In this document: positions 25,061-34,039 of the stretch, one piece after another | Numbering within the stretch: the stretch's first letter is position 1 | Layout of the letters: each line of letters begins with the position of its first letter | From: Denitrobacterium detoxificans | GTDB lineage: Bacteria > Actinomycetota > Coriobacteriia > Coriobacteriales > Eggerthellaceae | Assembly (NCBI RefSeq): GCF_015062615.1 | Contig: NZ_SUUH01000002.1 | Location: forward strand, 124,001-188,000 | DNA: 64,000 nucleotides | Direction: 5' to 3' | Made by a program: the position numbers and the translations under genes | The notes under the pieces: model-generated | What the model saw: only the letters and a program-made list of their open reading frames with translations | Databases searched by the model: none | What the model was told of the DNA's origin: nothing

Positions 25061-25612
25061 ATGCAAGACGATTTTCGCGAGCTGGGCGAACGCATCAAGG
25101 GTCTCCGTGAGGCCTGCGAGGTATCGCGTCATTCCATGGCAGCCGAGCTTGGCGTAGATGTCGATACGTACACTGAATGGGAAGAGACGGGTGCCGACGT
25201 ACCCATTTCCGCCATCTATCACATGGCGAACAAGTTCGGCGTCGAGTTCACCGAAATCCTTACGGGTGGTGAAACGCGCCTGACCAACATCCAGGTGGTC
25301 AAGGCTGGTGCCGGTCGTGAGGTGAACCGCCTTCCAGGTTATCATTTTGAAGATCTGGCCTGGCGTTTCTCGCATAAGATCATGCAGCCGCTCATGGTTA
25401 CGCTCGACCCCTCCGACGACCCTGCGGAACTGGTTACCCACGGTGGCCAGGAGTTCAATTACGTAGTTCAAGGCTCCGTCATTCTTTCCTACGATGGGCG
25501 AGAGTACCAGCTCAACGAAGGTGATTCGGCTTATTTCGACCCCATGCACCCTCATGGCCAGCGGTGCGGAGGCGGCGAACCCGCCAAGTTCCTCACCTTC
25601 ATTGCCGAGTAG
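25061..25612 (+). CDS. XRE-family regulator with C-terminal cupin domain
   Basis: The 183-residue protein combines an N-terminal HTH (LGERIKGLREACEVSRHSMAAELGVDVDTYTEWE) with a C-terminal cupin_2 barrel (HGGQEFNYVVQGSVILSYDGREY and YFDPMHPHGQRC). The His and Glu residues of the barrel suggest metal or small-ligand binding. RBS AAGGGGG is seven bases upstream. The next gene, an acyl-CoA ligase, is 24 bases downstream, so this is probably its local regulator. This XRE-cupin plus AMP-ligase pairing is familiar in anaerobes; the inducer is unknown. Confidence 0.88.
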   Translation: MQDDFRELGERIKGLREACEVSRHSMAAELGVDVDTYTEWEETGADVPISAIYHMANKFGVEFTEILTGGETRLTNIQVVKAGAGREVNRLPGYHFEDLAWRFSHKIMQPLMVTLDPSDDPAELVTHGGQEFNYVVQGSVILSYDGREYQLNEGDSAYFDPMHPHGQRCGGGEPAKFLTFIAE

Positions 25613-25636
25613 CCGAACGTGTAGCCAGGAGTCATT

Positions 25637-27310
25637 GTGGATTACATTTTGAGTAAATACTGTCCTCGCATCGAGTTCGATTCGTACGAGGATTTCTTCG
25701 AGAACTTCACGATCAACATTCCCCAGAACTTTAATTTCGCCTACGACGTCGTGGACGAGTGGGCGCGCGTGGAGCCCGAAAAGAAGGCTCTGGTTTGGGT
25801 GGATGATAACGACGATCGCAAGGAGTTCACGTTCTCCGATATTTCGCGCATGTCCAACCAGATGGCCAACGTCTTCTGGGAGCAGGGCATTCGCAAGGGC
25901 GATGTCGTGCTCATGATTCTGCGTCGCCGCTGGGAATACTGGGTGTGCGCCATGGCGCTGTGCAAGATTGGCGCAACGGTGGTTCCCGCAACCATTCAGC
26001 TTACGCGCAAGGACATTGCCTACCGTTGCAATCTGGCAGGCGTGAAGATGATGGTCTGCGTGAACGATGATTACGTTTGCGAGCAGACGGAGCTTGCGCT
26101 TCAGGACGCCCCCTCGGTGCAGGGCAAGATCGTGTGCGGTGGCGAGCGCGAGGGTTGGCTGTCGTTCAGCGAGCTCATTGCCGGTGCCAGCCCCGAGTGG
26201 CAGCGCCCCGAAGGCGATGCGGCCACGCAAATCGACGACATCATGCTCATGTACTTCACCAGTGGCACTACGGGCAACGCCAAGGCCGTGGAACATTCGT
26301 TCAAGCACCCCTTTGGCCACATCATCACCGCGAAGTACTGGCAGCAGGTTCAGGAGAACAAGCTGCACATGAGCGTTACCGACAGCGGTTGGGCCAAGTT
26401 TGGCTGGGGCAAGCTGTATGGACAGTGGATGGCGGGCGCCTGTGTGTTCTGCTACGACATGATGAAGTTCGTTCCGGCGAAGCTTCTGCAGGTCATGCAG
26501 GACTACAAGCTCACCACATTCTGTGCGCCTCCCACCATGTACCGCTTCATGCTGCAGGAAGACGTTGCAAGTTACGATCTGTCCTCCATTCAGAACTTTG
26601 CTACGGCGGGTGAGCCTCTGAATGCCGAGGTCACCGTTGCGTGGGAACGCCTTACCGGCAAGAAGATTCGCGAGGGCTTTGGCCAGTCGGAAGGCCCCGT
26701 GCTCGTGGCAACGTTTCCGTGGCTCGAACCGCGTCCCGGTTCCATGGGCAAGCCCAGCCCGCTTCTGAACATTCGCTTGCTCGACGACGATGGCAACTTC
26801 GTCCCCGACGGCGAAGAGGGCGCCATTTGCGTTACCCACTTGAAGGATGCGTATCCGCCGGGCCTGTTCGTGGGCTACTTTGGCGACCCGGAGCGCACGA
26901 AGGAAGCCCTGGGTGGGGAATACTACAACCTGCATGACATGGCATGGCGCGACCCCGATGGCTATCTGTCGTTCGTGGGGCGTAACGACGACGTCATCAA
27001 GTGCTCGGGCTATCGCATTGGCCCCTTCGAAGTGGAAAGCGCGCTGGTTGCGCATCCCGCGGTCGTGGAATGCGCCGTTACCGCTGCGCCCGATCCCATT
27101 CGCGGCAAGGTCGTGAAGGCGACGGTCGTGCTGGCACGTGGGTACGTGGGCACGCCCGAGCTCACCAAGGAGCTGCAGAATCACGTGAAGAAGACCACGG
27201 CTCCCTATAAGTATCCGCGCATCGTGGAATACGTCGACGAGCTCCCGAAGACGGTGGGTGGGAAGATCAAGCGCAAGCTCATTCGCACGAATGACGGCAT
27301 TGCCGATTAG
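25637..27310 (+). CDS. AMP-forming acyl-CoA synthetase/ligase
   Basis: The start is GTG at 25637 with AGGAG five bases upstream. The 557-residue enzyme has the AMP-binding motif MYFTSGTTGNAKAVEH (about residues 205-220), GFGQSEGPV, the hinge region GYLSFVGRNDDVIKCSGYRIGPFEVESAL and the C-terminal catalytic lysine region KTVGGKIKRKLI. It would activate a carboxylic acid to its CoA thioester with ATP giving AMP. It is closest in character to acetyl/medium-chain acyl-CoA synthetases; the acid is not predictable. It forms an operon with the XRE-cupin gene. Confidence 0.92.
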   Translation: MDYILSKYCPRIEFDSYEDFFENFTINIPQNFNFAYDVVDEWARVEPEKKALVWVDDNDDRKEFTFSDISRMSNQMANVFWEQGIRKGDVVLMILRRRWEYWVCAMALCKIGATVVPATIQLTRKDIAYRCNLAGVKMMVCVNDDYVCEQTELALQDAPSVQGKIVCGGEREGWLSFSELIAGASPEWQRPEGDAATQIDDIMLMYFTSGTTGNAKAVEHSFKHPFGHIITAKYWQQVQENKLHMSVTDSGWAKFGWGKLYGQWMAGACVFCYDMMKFVPAKLLQVMQDYKLTTFCAPPTMYRFMLQEDVASYDLSSIQNFATAGEPLNAEVTVAWERLTGKKIREGFGQSEGPVLVATFPWLEPRPGSMGKPSPLLNIRLLDDDGNFVPDGEEGAICVTHLKDAYPPGLFVGYFGDPERTKEALGGEYYNLHDMAWRDPDGYLSFVGRNDDVIKCSGYRIGPFEVESALVAHPAVVECAVTAAPDPIRGKVVKATVVLARGYVGTPELTKELQNHVKKTTAPYKYPRIVEYVDELPKTVGGKIKRKLIRTNDGIAD

Positions 27311-27335
27311 CGCACCTGCGTAGCATGCTTTGGGA

Positions 27336-27363
27336 GGGCCCTTGCTATGGCAAGGGCCCTTTT
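27336..27363 (+). terminator. Intrinsic terminator after the acyl-CoA ligase
   Basis: GGGCCCTTG (27336-27344) pairs with CAAGGGCCC (27351-27359), followed by TTTT. Confidence 0.9.
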
Positions 27364-27422
27364 CATGGAGGCGTAAAGCAAAGATGGAGCTTGTATGACG
27401 ACGCTTACGAGCGATGAGCCAT

Positions 27423-27523
27423 TTGTCGTAAAGTACCCACCTGTTATAGAGATAGCGCAGTGAGGGCACTGAATTCGCGAAGGCGGATGTCGTAACGAGC
27501 TAGGTTACGGCATCCGCCTTTTT
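27423..27523 (+). promoter_or_regulatory. Promoter and structured leader ending in a terminator before the MFS gene
   Basis: TTGTCG (from 27423) and TATAGA about 16 bases later form a possible promoter. The next roughly 70 bases contain a hairpin CAGTG-AGGG-CACTG and then a strong terminator, AGGCGGATG (27481-27489)/CATCCGCC (27511-27518) plus inner GTAAC/GTTAC, with TTTTT. The MFS gene starts 40 bases later. This looks like an attenuated leader or a small RNA; no known riboswitch class is recognised. Confidence 0.5.
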
Positions 27524-27562
27524 CGTTGTCCTGCTGCAAGCAGAAGGAGGTACTTGCTCTTC

Positions 27563-29014
27563 ATGAATCAGATGAACGAAATGCCCAAGGCGCGCGTGCA
27601 GGTTGCGCACCCGTATCTCGCGCTCATGGGTTTGTATCTGGCTGGCTTTACCGGCATGTATAGCGAGACCGCGCTCAACATCGCACTTCCGCAGCTCTCT
27701 GCTGCATTCGGCGTGGATAGCTCGCTTACGCAGTGGATGGTAGTGGGCTACATGCTCGTCATTGGCTTGTGCATGCCGTTTTCGAGCTTGCTCCTGAAGT
27801 GGGCAAGCGCGCGCAAGCTTACCATCTTCGCACTGGGTGCGTTTATCGTGGGTTCGCTCATCAGCGGATTTGCCAACGATTTTGCCGTTGCGCTCGTTGG
27901 CCGTTGCATTCAGGGCGTAGGAACGGGTATCGTGCTTCCGCTTATGTTTAGCATGGTCATGCAGGTTATTCCTCCCCATAAGCTGGGTGCCGCCATGGGC
28001 ATCACCGCGCTCGTCATCATGTTCGCACCTGCCGTAGGCCCCACGCTGGCTGGCATTATCATGGGTGCGCTATCCTGGCGCTGGATCTTCTTCAGCTTCG
28101 TGATCGTGCTTGCCGTTGGCATGGTGTTCGCCGTGAAGTTCGAAGTGAACGCCTTTGAGGTAACGCGTCCCCATGTAGACGTTCTCTCCGTACTGCTCTC
28201 GTGCGCCGGTTTTGGCCTGGTGGTGTTTGGCGCTGGTAGCGCCTCGAGCTTCGGCTGGCTTTCGGTGCCGGTGCTTGCGTCCCTTATCGTGGGTGCGTTG
28301 TGCTTGGTTGCGTATGGCCGTCGTCAGATGGGCATGAGCACTCCCGTTATCAATATGGACGTCTTCAAGGTGCGTGGCTTCCGCATTGGCACCTTGCTCA
28401 TGATCGTGAATTTCGGCATTACTCTTTCGGCGATGTACATTCTGCCCCAGTTTTACCAGAATGCCATGCTGGTTCCCGTTGCCGTCACGGGCATGCTGCT
28501 GCTTCCCGGTGGCATCGTGAATGCCCTGGTGAGCATGGTTGCTGGTCGCCTGTATGACAAGATGGGCGCACGCATGCTCTCCCTCGCGGGCTTTGCGCTT
28601 TCGGTTGTGGCTGCGGGCATGTTCCTTACCGTTACGCCCGCAACGCCGCTTGCGTTCGTTATTGCCGCGCATGCAGTGATGATGGTGGGCGTGCCTCTGG
28701 CCATGTCGCCCGTGCAGACGCACGGTCTTGCCGCGCTTCCCGCTCGTCTTTCCACGGATGGTACGACGGTGCAGAATACGCTTCAGCAGGTCGGTGGCGC
28801 AATTTGCACGGCCGTTGCCACGAGTCTGCTCATGGCGGGGCAGGGCGCTTCGGGGGCGGCGGACGCGTCGCTTGCATTCTCGAATGGATCGCACTGGGTG
28901 TTCCTGCTGGTGTTCGCGCTTGCCGTGGTGGGGCTCATCCTGTCCCTCCGCCTGTCCGATCCGCGCAAAACCGTGCGTGAGGTCGAATCCTCTACGGCGC
29001 CGCAGGCTGCGTAG
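27563..29014 (+). CDS. MFS multidrug efflux transporter (DHA2/EmrB-like)
   Basis: The ATG at 27563 is used; a TTG at 27554 is too close to the AGAAGGAGG site. The 483-residue protein has about 14 membrane helices. MFS motifs include NIALPQLSAAFGVDSSLTQWM in helix 1, GRCIQGVGTGIVLPLMF (motif B/C region) and MGITALVIMFAPAVGPTLAG (drug:H+ antiporter motif C). This pattern matches the EmrB/QacA DHA2 group, which exports drugs or toxic metabolites. Substrate is unknown. The leader with a terminator suggests conditional expression. Confidence 0.9.
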   Translation: MNQMNEMPKARVQVAHPYLALMGLYLAGFTGMYSETALNIALPQLSAAFGVDSSLTQWMVVGYMLVIGLCMPFSSLLLKWASARKLTIFALGAFIVGSLISGFANDFAVALVGRCIQGVGTGIVLPLMFSMVMQVIPPHKLGAAMGITALVIMFAPAVGPTLAGIIMGALSWRWIFFSFVIVLAVGMVFAVKFEVNAFEVTRPHVDVLSVLLSCAGFGLVVFGAGSASSFGWLSVPVLASLIVGALCLVAYGRRQMGMSTPVINMDVFKVRGFRIGTLLMIVNFGITLSAMYILPQFYQNAMLVPVAVTGMLLLPGGIVNALVSMVAGRLYDKMGARMLSLAGFALSVVAAGMFLTVTPATPLAFVIAAHAVMMVGVPLAMSPVQTHGLAALPARLSTDGTTVQNTLQQVGGAICTAVATSLLMAGQGASGAADASLAFSNGSHWVFLLVFALAVVGLILSLRLSDPRKTVREVESSTAPQAA

Positions 29015-29053
29015 CGCTCGATGATATACGCCCGTCTTCGTACGGGCATAAAG

Positions 29054-29084
29054 AAGGCGCCCTGGAGGAATCCGGGGCGCCTTT
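29054..29084. terminator. Terminator between convergent MFS and usp genes
   Basis: AAGGCGCCC pairs with GGGCGCCTT around a 12-base loop, with TTT on the plus strand and CTTCTTT on the minus strand, so it can serve both genes. A second small hairpin (GCCCGT/ACGGGC) precedes it at 29030-29047. Confidence 0.8.
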
Positions 29085-29109
29085 GTGTAGATGATGGTGT
29101 CTTCTGGCG

Positions 29110-29547
29110 TTACTTCACTACCAGGACATCGCACTCTTGCGTGCGAATGAGATGCGTGCTTACGCTGCCCACGAACGCATACTTGATGCTGGAGAGGCCA
29201 CGCGCGCCGCAGATGACCAGATCGGGATCGAACGGGGCGATGAGCAGGTTGTCGAGCGTGTCGTTGATGGAACCGGCCTCGACGACGACTTCCACGCTGG
29301 GAATGTTCTCGTCGGCTTTCGCCTCTTCCAGGATGTCGGCGATCTGACGCTCGGCTTCCTGCCTGGCCTGTTCGCACAGGTCTTGGAAATTGATGGCGCT
29401 CGCTTCGCTCGGCACGGCATCGACCACGTGGCCAAATCGAAGGGCGGCCTTGTTGTCGGAAGCCATGGCAACAGCCTTGCGAGCAACCGCGGCCTGGGCG
29501 GAAGATCCATCAAGTGCGCAGAAGATGCGCTGATATCCAGCTGGCAT
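29110..29547 (-). CDS. Universal stress protein (UspA family)
   Basis: The 145-residue protein is a single Usp domain. It starts YQRIFCALDGSSAQAAVARKAV and carries the nucleotide-binding C-terminal signature DLVICGARGLSSIKYAFVGSVSTHLIRTQECDVLVVK (G-x2-G-x9-G-[ST] type), suggesting the ATP-binding subgroup. RBS GGAAAGGG precedes the ATG. It lies opposite the MFS gene and upstream of the str operon promoter region. Its specific stress role is not visible. Confidence 0.92.
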   Translation of the reverse strand: MPAGYQRIFCALDGSSAQAAVARKAVAMASDNKAALRFGHVVDAVPSEASAINFQDLCEQARQEAERQIADILEEAKADENIPSVEVVVEAGSINDTLDNLLIAPFDPDLVICGARGLSSIKYAFVGSVSTHLIRTQECDVLVVK

Positions 29548-29847
29548 GGTAATCCCTTTCCTCGTTGTGTAATTGCCTGCTTATTGTACCGCTTTTCAAC
29601 GTGGGTGGATAACGATGGGAGTTTTATACGCCATAGTGATACTTTTCGCCCCCGAGAGGCGAAGGGGCTTCTTACATATATAGTGTTGCCGCACGGGCGT
29701 ATTCGCGTCCCTTGCGTAGTGGGAATTCCGTCTTTTACGGCAATGTCAACACATTTCTTGAAGATTCTGCGAACAACAGGGTGGGGGAGTCGTCGATTGA
29801 GTCTTTATATATCCTTTTACCTGGGGTAATTCTAATTCACAGGTATG
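29548..29847. other. Non-coding region upstream of the rpsL operon
   Basis: No gene is seen. The region is locally AT-rich, with TTACATATATA at 29672-29682, a sequence also found (as TACATATATA) upstream of the rplB and tRNA-tuf promoters. A second AT-rich stretch, TTTATATAT, lies near 29811. It leads into the motif and promoter at 29848. Confidence 0.4.
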
Positions 29848-29898
29848 GATACGCCCGGGCGCGTGGCGTTTGACAGGTACTATGGGGGATAGTAAAGT
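29848..29898 (+). promoter_or_regulatory. rpsL operon promoter with shared upstream 18-bp motif
   Basis: GATACGCCCGGGCGCGTG (29848-29865) is followed by TTGACA (29870-29875), a 17-base spacer and TAAAGT (29893-29898). The 18-bp motif is nearly identical to those at 38564 and 57806, upstream of the other two translation units. About 130 bases of leader precede rpsL. Confidence 0.75.
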
Positions 29899-30030
29899 AC
29901 CACTTCGCGTCCCGCTGGGGCGCTTACTTTCGTGTGCGTAACAGCTGAACGCACCCGTTAGTGAAGAAGAAGGGCAAGGTGCCCGGGGTGGTTTGCTTCG
30001 GGTGACCAGGATACAGAAGGAGTAATCGCT

Positions 30031-30405
30031 TTGCCTACTATTAACCAGCTGGTCCGCAAGGGCCGCCACGACCAGGTCGTCAAGAAGAAGACCCCTGCGC
30101 TGAAGGGCAACCCCCAGAAGCGCGGTGTGTGCACGCGCGTGTACACCACCACGCCGAAGAAGCCGAACTCGGCTCTGCGTAAGGTCGCCCGTGTGCGCCT
30201 CGTAAACGGCATGGAAGTTACCGCTTACATCCCCGGCGAAGGCCACAACCTGCAGGAGCACTCCATGGTGCTCATCCGCGGCGGTCGTGTTAAGGACCTC
30301 CCCGGTGTTCGCTACAAGATCATCCGCGCTGCTCTCGACTGCGCTGCGGTTTCCGATCGCAAGCAGGCTCGCAGCCGCTACGGCGCCAAGAAGCCGAAGA
30401 AATAA
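30031..30405 (+). CDS. rpsL: 30S ribosomal protein S12
   Basis: The 124-residue protein starts at a TTG (PTINQLVRKGR follows), ten bases after AAGGAG. It shows the universal S12 segments TPKKPNSALRKVARVRL and YIPGEGHNLQEHS, with the lysines that contact the decoding site unchanged. It is the first gene of the str operon, followed by rpsG after 42 bases. The TTG start may lower its initiation rate. Confidence 0.97.
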   Translation: MPTINQLVRKGRHDQVVKKKTPALKGNPQKRGVCTRVYTTTPKKPNSALRKVARVRLVNGMEVTAYIPGEGHNLQEHSMVLIRGGRVKDLPGVRYKIIRAALDCAAVSDRKQARSRYGAKKPKK

Positions 30406-30447
30406 GCGAAGCAACACTACTAGTAGTAAGTAACGAAAGGAAGCTTT

Positions 30448-30918
30448 ATGCCGCGTCGTGCAGCAGCATCCCGCCGCGAAGTCAAGGCGGATGCAGTTTA
30501 TAACAATCGGCTGGTCACTCAGCTGATCAACAAGGTTCTTCTCGACGGTAAGAAGTCCACCGCCGAGGGTATCGTCTACGGTGCATTCGACATCGTTGCG
30601 GAAAAGACGGGCGAAGACGCCCTGTCCGTGTTCAAGAAGGCCATGGACAACGTTCGTCCTACGCTGGAAGTCAAGCCGAAGCGTGTCGGCGGCGCCACCT
30701 ACCAGGTGCCCATGGAGGTCAACTCCCGTCGTGCCACCACGCTCGCTATCCGCTGGATCGTCGACTTCAGCCGCAAGCGCAAGGAACACACGATGAAGCA
30801 GCGTCTCGCCGCTGAAATCATGGATGCCGCCGAAAACCAGGGCGCTTCCGTTAAGCGTCGTGAAGACCTCTACAAGATGGCTGAATCCAACCGCGCCTTC
30901 TCGCACTATCGCTTCTAG
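30448..30918 (+). CDS. rpsG: 30S ribosomal protein S7
   Basis: The 156-residue protein (PRRAAASRREVKADAVYNNRLV) has the bacterial S7 length and its signature LDGKKSTAEGIVYGAFDIV, then KRVGGATYQVPMEV. It nucleates assembly of the 30S head. GAAAGGAAG precedes the ATG; fusA starts 11 bases after the stop. Confidence 0.97.
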   Translation: MPRRAAASRREVKADAVYNNRLVTQLINKVLLDGKKSTAEGIVYGAFDIVAEKTGEDALSVFKKAMDNVRPTLEVKPKRVGGATYQVPMEVNSRRATTLAIRWIVDFSRKRKEHTMKQRLAAEIMDAAENQGASVKRREDLYKMAESNRAFSHYRF

Positions 30919-30929
30919 GGGGATCTAGC

Positions 30930-33032
30930 ATGGCTAAGAATACGCTTCAGGATACTCGTAATATCGGTATCATGGCTCACATCGATGCCGGTAAGACCAC
31001 CACGACGGAACGTATCCTGTACTACACGGGCAAGACCCACAAGATCGGCGAGGTGCATGATGGCGCCGCGACGATGGACTGGATGGTTCAGGAGCAGGAG
31101 CGCGGCGTAACCATTACCTCCGCTGCTACCACGTGCTTCTGGAAGAAGGACGGTAAGGATTACCGTATTCAGATCATCGACACCCCAGGCCACGTAGACT
31201 TCACGGCCGAGGTTGAGCGCTCCCTGCGCGTCCTCGACGGTGCCGTCGCTGTGTTTGACGCCGTTGCTGGCGTTCAGCCCCAGTCTGAAACCGTTTGGCG
31301 TCAGGCCGTGCGCTACGGCGTACCCCGCATCGCCTTCATCAACAAGTATGACCGCGTTGGCGCCGACTTCTTCCATGCTATCGACACCATGCGCGATCGT
31401 CTGGGCGCCAAGGCTGTTGCCGCTCAGGTTCCCATGGGTGCCGAAGACAACTTCTGGGGTGTCATCGACCTGGTTACCATGACCGCTTGGGACTTCAAGG
31501 CCGACGAAAAGGGCATGACCTACCCCGAGGCCATGGATGCCATTCCTGCTGAATTCCAGGAGCAGGCCGAGCTCTACCGCCAGGAACTCGTTGAGGCTGC
31601 CGCCGACTGCGACGACGCCCTCATGGAGAAGGTCCTCATGGAGGAAGAGATCACGGTCGAGGAACTGAAGGCTGCTCTGCGCAAGGGCGTCATCGGCAAC
31701 ATGATCAACCCCGTGTTCGTGGGCTCCGCTTACAAGAACAAGGGTGTTCAGGAACTGCTCGACGCTGTTGTCGACTACCTGCCCAGCCCCGTCGACGTTC
31801 CCGCCATCAAGGGTACGAACCCCGAGACCGGCGAGGAAGACGAGCGCCCCAGCGATATGAAGGCTCCCTTCTCCGCTCTGGCATTCAAGATCATGACCGA
31901 CCCGTTCGTTGGTAAGCTCACCTACCTGCGTGTTTACTCCGGTAAGCTCGAGGCTGGCTCCTACGTGGTCAATGCCACGAAGGACAAGAAGGAGCGCATC
32001 GGCCGTCTGCTGCAGATGAACTCCAACCAGCGTATCGACCTCGACAACTGCGCCGCCGGCGACATCGTTGCCGTTGTTGGTCTGAAGAACACCACCACGG
32101 GCGACACGCTGTGTGACGAGAACGCTCCCATCGTGCTCGAGTCCATGGAATTCCCCGACCCCGTTATCGACGTTGCGGTCGAGCCGAAGACCAAGGCCGA
32201 GCAGGACAAGATGAGCGTTGCTCTGCAGAAGCTCGCCGAGGAAGATCCGACGTTCCGCGTTTCCACCAACGAGGAAACCGGCCAGACCATCATCGCCGGC
32301 ATGGGCGAGCTGCATCTGGAAATCATCGTCGACCGTCTGCTCCGCGAGTTCAAGGTCGAGGCTAACGTGGGTAAGCCCCAGGTTGCCTACCGCGAGACGG
32401 CTACCACCCGCGCCGACAACGTGCAGGGCAAGTTCGTCCGCCAGTCCGGTGGTCGTGGTCAGTACGGCGATGCCGTCATCAACCTCATTCCGCAGGAGCA
32501 GGGTGCAGGCTACGAGTTCGTCAACAACATTGTGGGCGGTGCCATTCCCAAGGAATACATCCCCTCGGTCGACAAGGGCATCCAGGAAGCACTCAACAAC
32601 GGCGTTCTGGCTGGCTACCCGGTCGTCGACGTCAAGGTCGAGCTGGTCGACGGTTCTTACCACGAGGTCGACTCCTCCGAAGCCGCCTTCAAGGTTGCCG
32701 GCTCCATGGCCATCAAGAACGCTCTGAAGAAGGCCAACCCGGTCATCCTCGAGCCTATGATGAGCGTCGAAGTCGAAACGCCGGAAGAGTACATGGGCGA
32801 CGTTATGGGCAACCTGTCCAGCCGTCGTGGCCAGATTCAGGGCATGGGCGACCGCGGCAACGCCAAGGTCATCAACGCCAAGGTGCCTCTGAGCGAGATG
32901 TTCGGCTATGCAACCGACCTGCGCAGTGGTACGCAGGGCCGCGCTTCGTACACCATGCAGTTCGATAGCTACGACCAGGTGCCGAAGAACGTGGCAGAAG
33001 AAATCATCAGCAAGGCTGGCGGTAACGCTTAA
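30930..33032 (+). CDS. fusA: Translation elongation factor G
   Basis: The 700-residue GTPase has G1 AHIDAGKTTTTERIL, switch II DTPGHVDFTAEVERSLRVLDGAV and G4 NKYD. EF-G domains II-V follow to the C-terminal segment VPLSEMFGYATDLRSGTQGRASYTMQF. It catalyses ribosomal translocation. The usual next gene, tuf, is absent here: rpsJ begins 43 bases after the stop, and tuf lies at 58.3 kb. Confidence 0.98.
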   Translation: MAKNTLQDTRNIGIMAHIDAGKTTTTERILYYTGKTHKIGEVHDGAATMDWMVQEQERGVTITSAATTCFWKKDGKDYRIQIIDTPGHVDFTAEVERSLRVLDGAVAVFDAVAGVQPQSETVWRQAVRYGVPRIAFINKYDRVGADFFHAIDTMRDRLGAKAVAAQVPMGAEDNFWGVIDLVTMTAWDFKADEKGMTYPEAMDAIPAEFQEQAELYRQELVEAAADCDDALMEKVLMEEEITVEELKAALRKGVIGNMINPVFVGSAYKNKGVQELLDAVVDYLPSPVDVPAIKGTNPETGEEDERPSDMKAPFSALAFKIMTDPFVGKLTYLRVYSGKLEAGSYVVNATKDKKERIGRLLQMNSNQRIDLDNCAAGDIVAVVGLKNTTTGDTLCDENAPIVLESMEFPDPVIDVAVEPKTKAEQDKMSVALQKLAEEDPTFRVSTNEETGQTIIAGMGELHLEIIVDRLLREFKVEANVGKPQVAYRETATTRADNVQGKFVRQSGGRGQYGDAVINLIPQEQGAGYEFVNNIVGGAIPKEYIPSVDKGIQEALNNGVLAGYPVVDVKVELVDGSYHEVDSSEAAFKVAGSMAIKNALKKANPVILEPMMSVEVETPEEYMGDVMGNLSSRRGQIQGMGDRGNAKVINAKVPLSEMFGYATDLRSGTQGRASYTMQFDSYDQVPKNVAEEIISKAGGNA

Positions 33033-33075
33033 GCCCGAAGGCTTACGTTTCGCTTCATAACGGAGGTTATACAAA

Positions 33076-33384
33076 GTGGCTAATCAAAAGATTCGCATCC
33101 GCCTGAAGGGCTACGACCATGAGATCGTGGATCAGTCCACCAAGCTCATCGTCGACACCGCCCAGAAGACTGGTGCTAAGGTATCCGGTCCTATTCCGCT
33201 GCCCACCGAGCGCAATATGTATTGCGTCGTGAAGGGCCCGCACGTGAACAAGGACTCTCGCGAACAGTTCGAAATGCGCACGCACAAGCGTCTGATCGAC
33301 ATCCTGGAGCCCACGGCCAACACGGTCGACTCCCTGATGCGCCTCGATCTTCCTGCTGGCGTTGACATCGAGATCAAGCTGTAG
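33076..33384 (+). CDS. rpsJ: 30S ribosomal protein S10
   Basis: The 102-residue protein begins at GTG (33076) after GGAGG and shows IRIRLKGYDHEIVD and PLPTERNMYCVVKGPHVNKDSREQFEMRTHKRLIDI, typical of S10/NusE. It works in the 30S head and in transcription antitermination. It follows fusA closely, so the str and S10 sets look like one transcript. Confidence 0.97.
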   Translation: MANQKIRIRLKGYDHEIVDQSTKLIVDTAQKTGAKVSGPIPLPTERNMYCVVKGPHVNKDSREQFEMRTHKRLIDILEPTANTVDSLMRLDLPAGVDIEIKL

Positions 33385-33398
33385 GAGGTTTGCAGAGC

Positions 33399-34019
33399 AT
33401 GATTAACGCTATCTACGGTACTAAGCTGGGCATGACCCAGGTTTTCGCCGAGGATGACACGGTTGTTCCCGTAACGGTCATCCAGGCTGCCCCGAACACC
33501 ATCTGCCAGGTCAAGACCGCCGAGACCGACGGTTACGAGGCTGTGCAGCTGGGCTTCGGCACCATTAAGGAAAAGAAGGTCAACAAGCCCATGGCTGGCC
33601 ATTTCGCCAAGCAGGGCGCAGAGCCTGTCCGTCACCTTCGCGAGGTTCGCGTTGAAAACGCTTCCGAGTACAAGGTGGGCGACACGGTAACGGTTGCCAA
33701 CTTCTCCGAGGCTAAGCTCGTCGACGTCACCGGCACCTCCAAGGGTAAGGGCTTCGCTGGCGTCATGAAGCGCTACGGCTTCGCTGGTGGTCCTGGTGGA
33801 CACGGTGCTCACTTCCATCGTGCTCCCGGTTCTGTGGGCATGTGCGCTACGCCTTCCCGCGTTCTGAAGGGCCTGCGTCTGCCTGGTCACATGGGCTGCG
33901 ACACGGTTACCGTGAAGAACCTCGAGGTCGTTTCCGTCAACGAAGAGCAGAACCTGATTCTGGTCAAGGGTGCGGTGCCCGGCGGCAAGAACGCCATGGT
34001 CCGCGTTCGCCTGGCCTAA
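33399..34019 (+). CDS. rplC: 50S ribosomal protein L3
   Basis: The 206-residue protein starts at ATG 33399 (MINAIYGTKLGMTQVF); an in-frame TTG at 33390 touches the ribosome site and is rejected. The signature FAGGPGGHGAHFHRAPGSVG is present. L3 starts 50S assembly near the peptidyl-transferase centre. It is 14 bases after rpsJ. Confidence 0.97.
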   Translation: MINAIYGTKLGMTQVFAEDDTVVPVTVIQAAPNTICQVKTAETDGYEAVQLGFGTIKEKKVNKPMAGHFAKQGAEPVRHLREVRVENASEYKVGDTVTVANFSEAKLVDVTGTSKGKGFAGVMKRYGFAGGPGGHGAHFHRAPGSVGMCATPSRVLKGLRLPGHMGCDTVTVKNLEVVSVNEEQNLILVKGAVPGGKNAMVRVRLA

Positions 34020-34039
34020 ACCCAAGGAGTTAACACATT

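Noticed and set aside
25004..27469. Minus-strand ORF of 821 codons across the XRE-cupin and acyl-CoA ligase genes
   Set aside because: It is antisense to two genes with clear domains and ribosome sites, a by-product of strong codon bias.
30915..33074. Minus-strand ORF of 719 codons across fusA
   Set aside because: It is antisense to EF-G, and its Leu/Val/Gly/His-rich translation is typical of a shadow frame.
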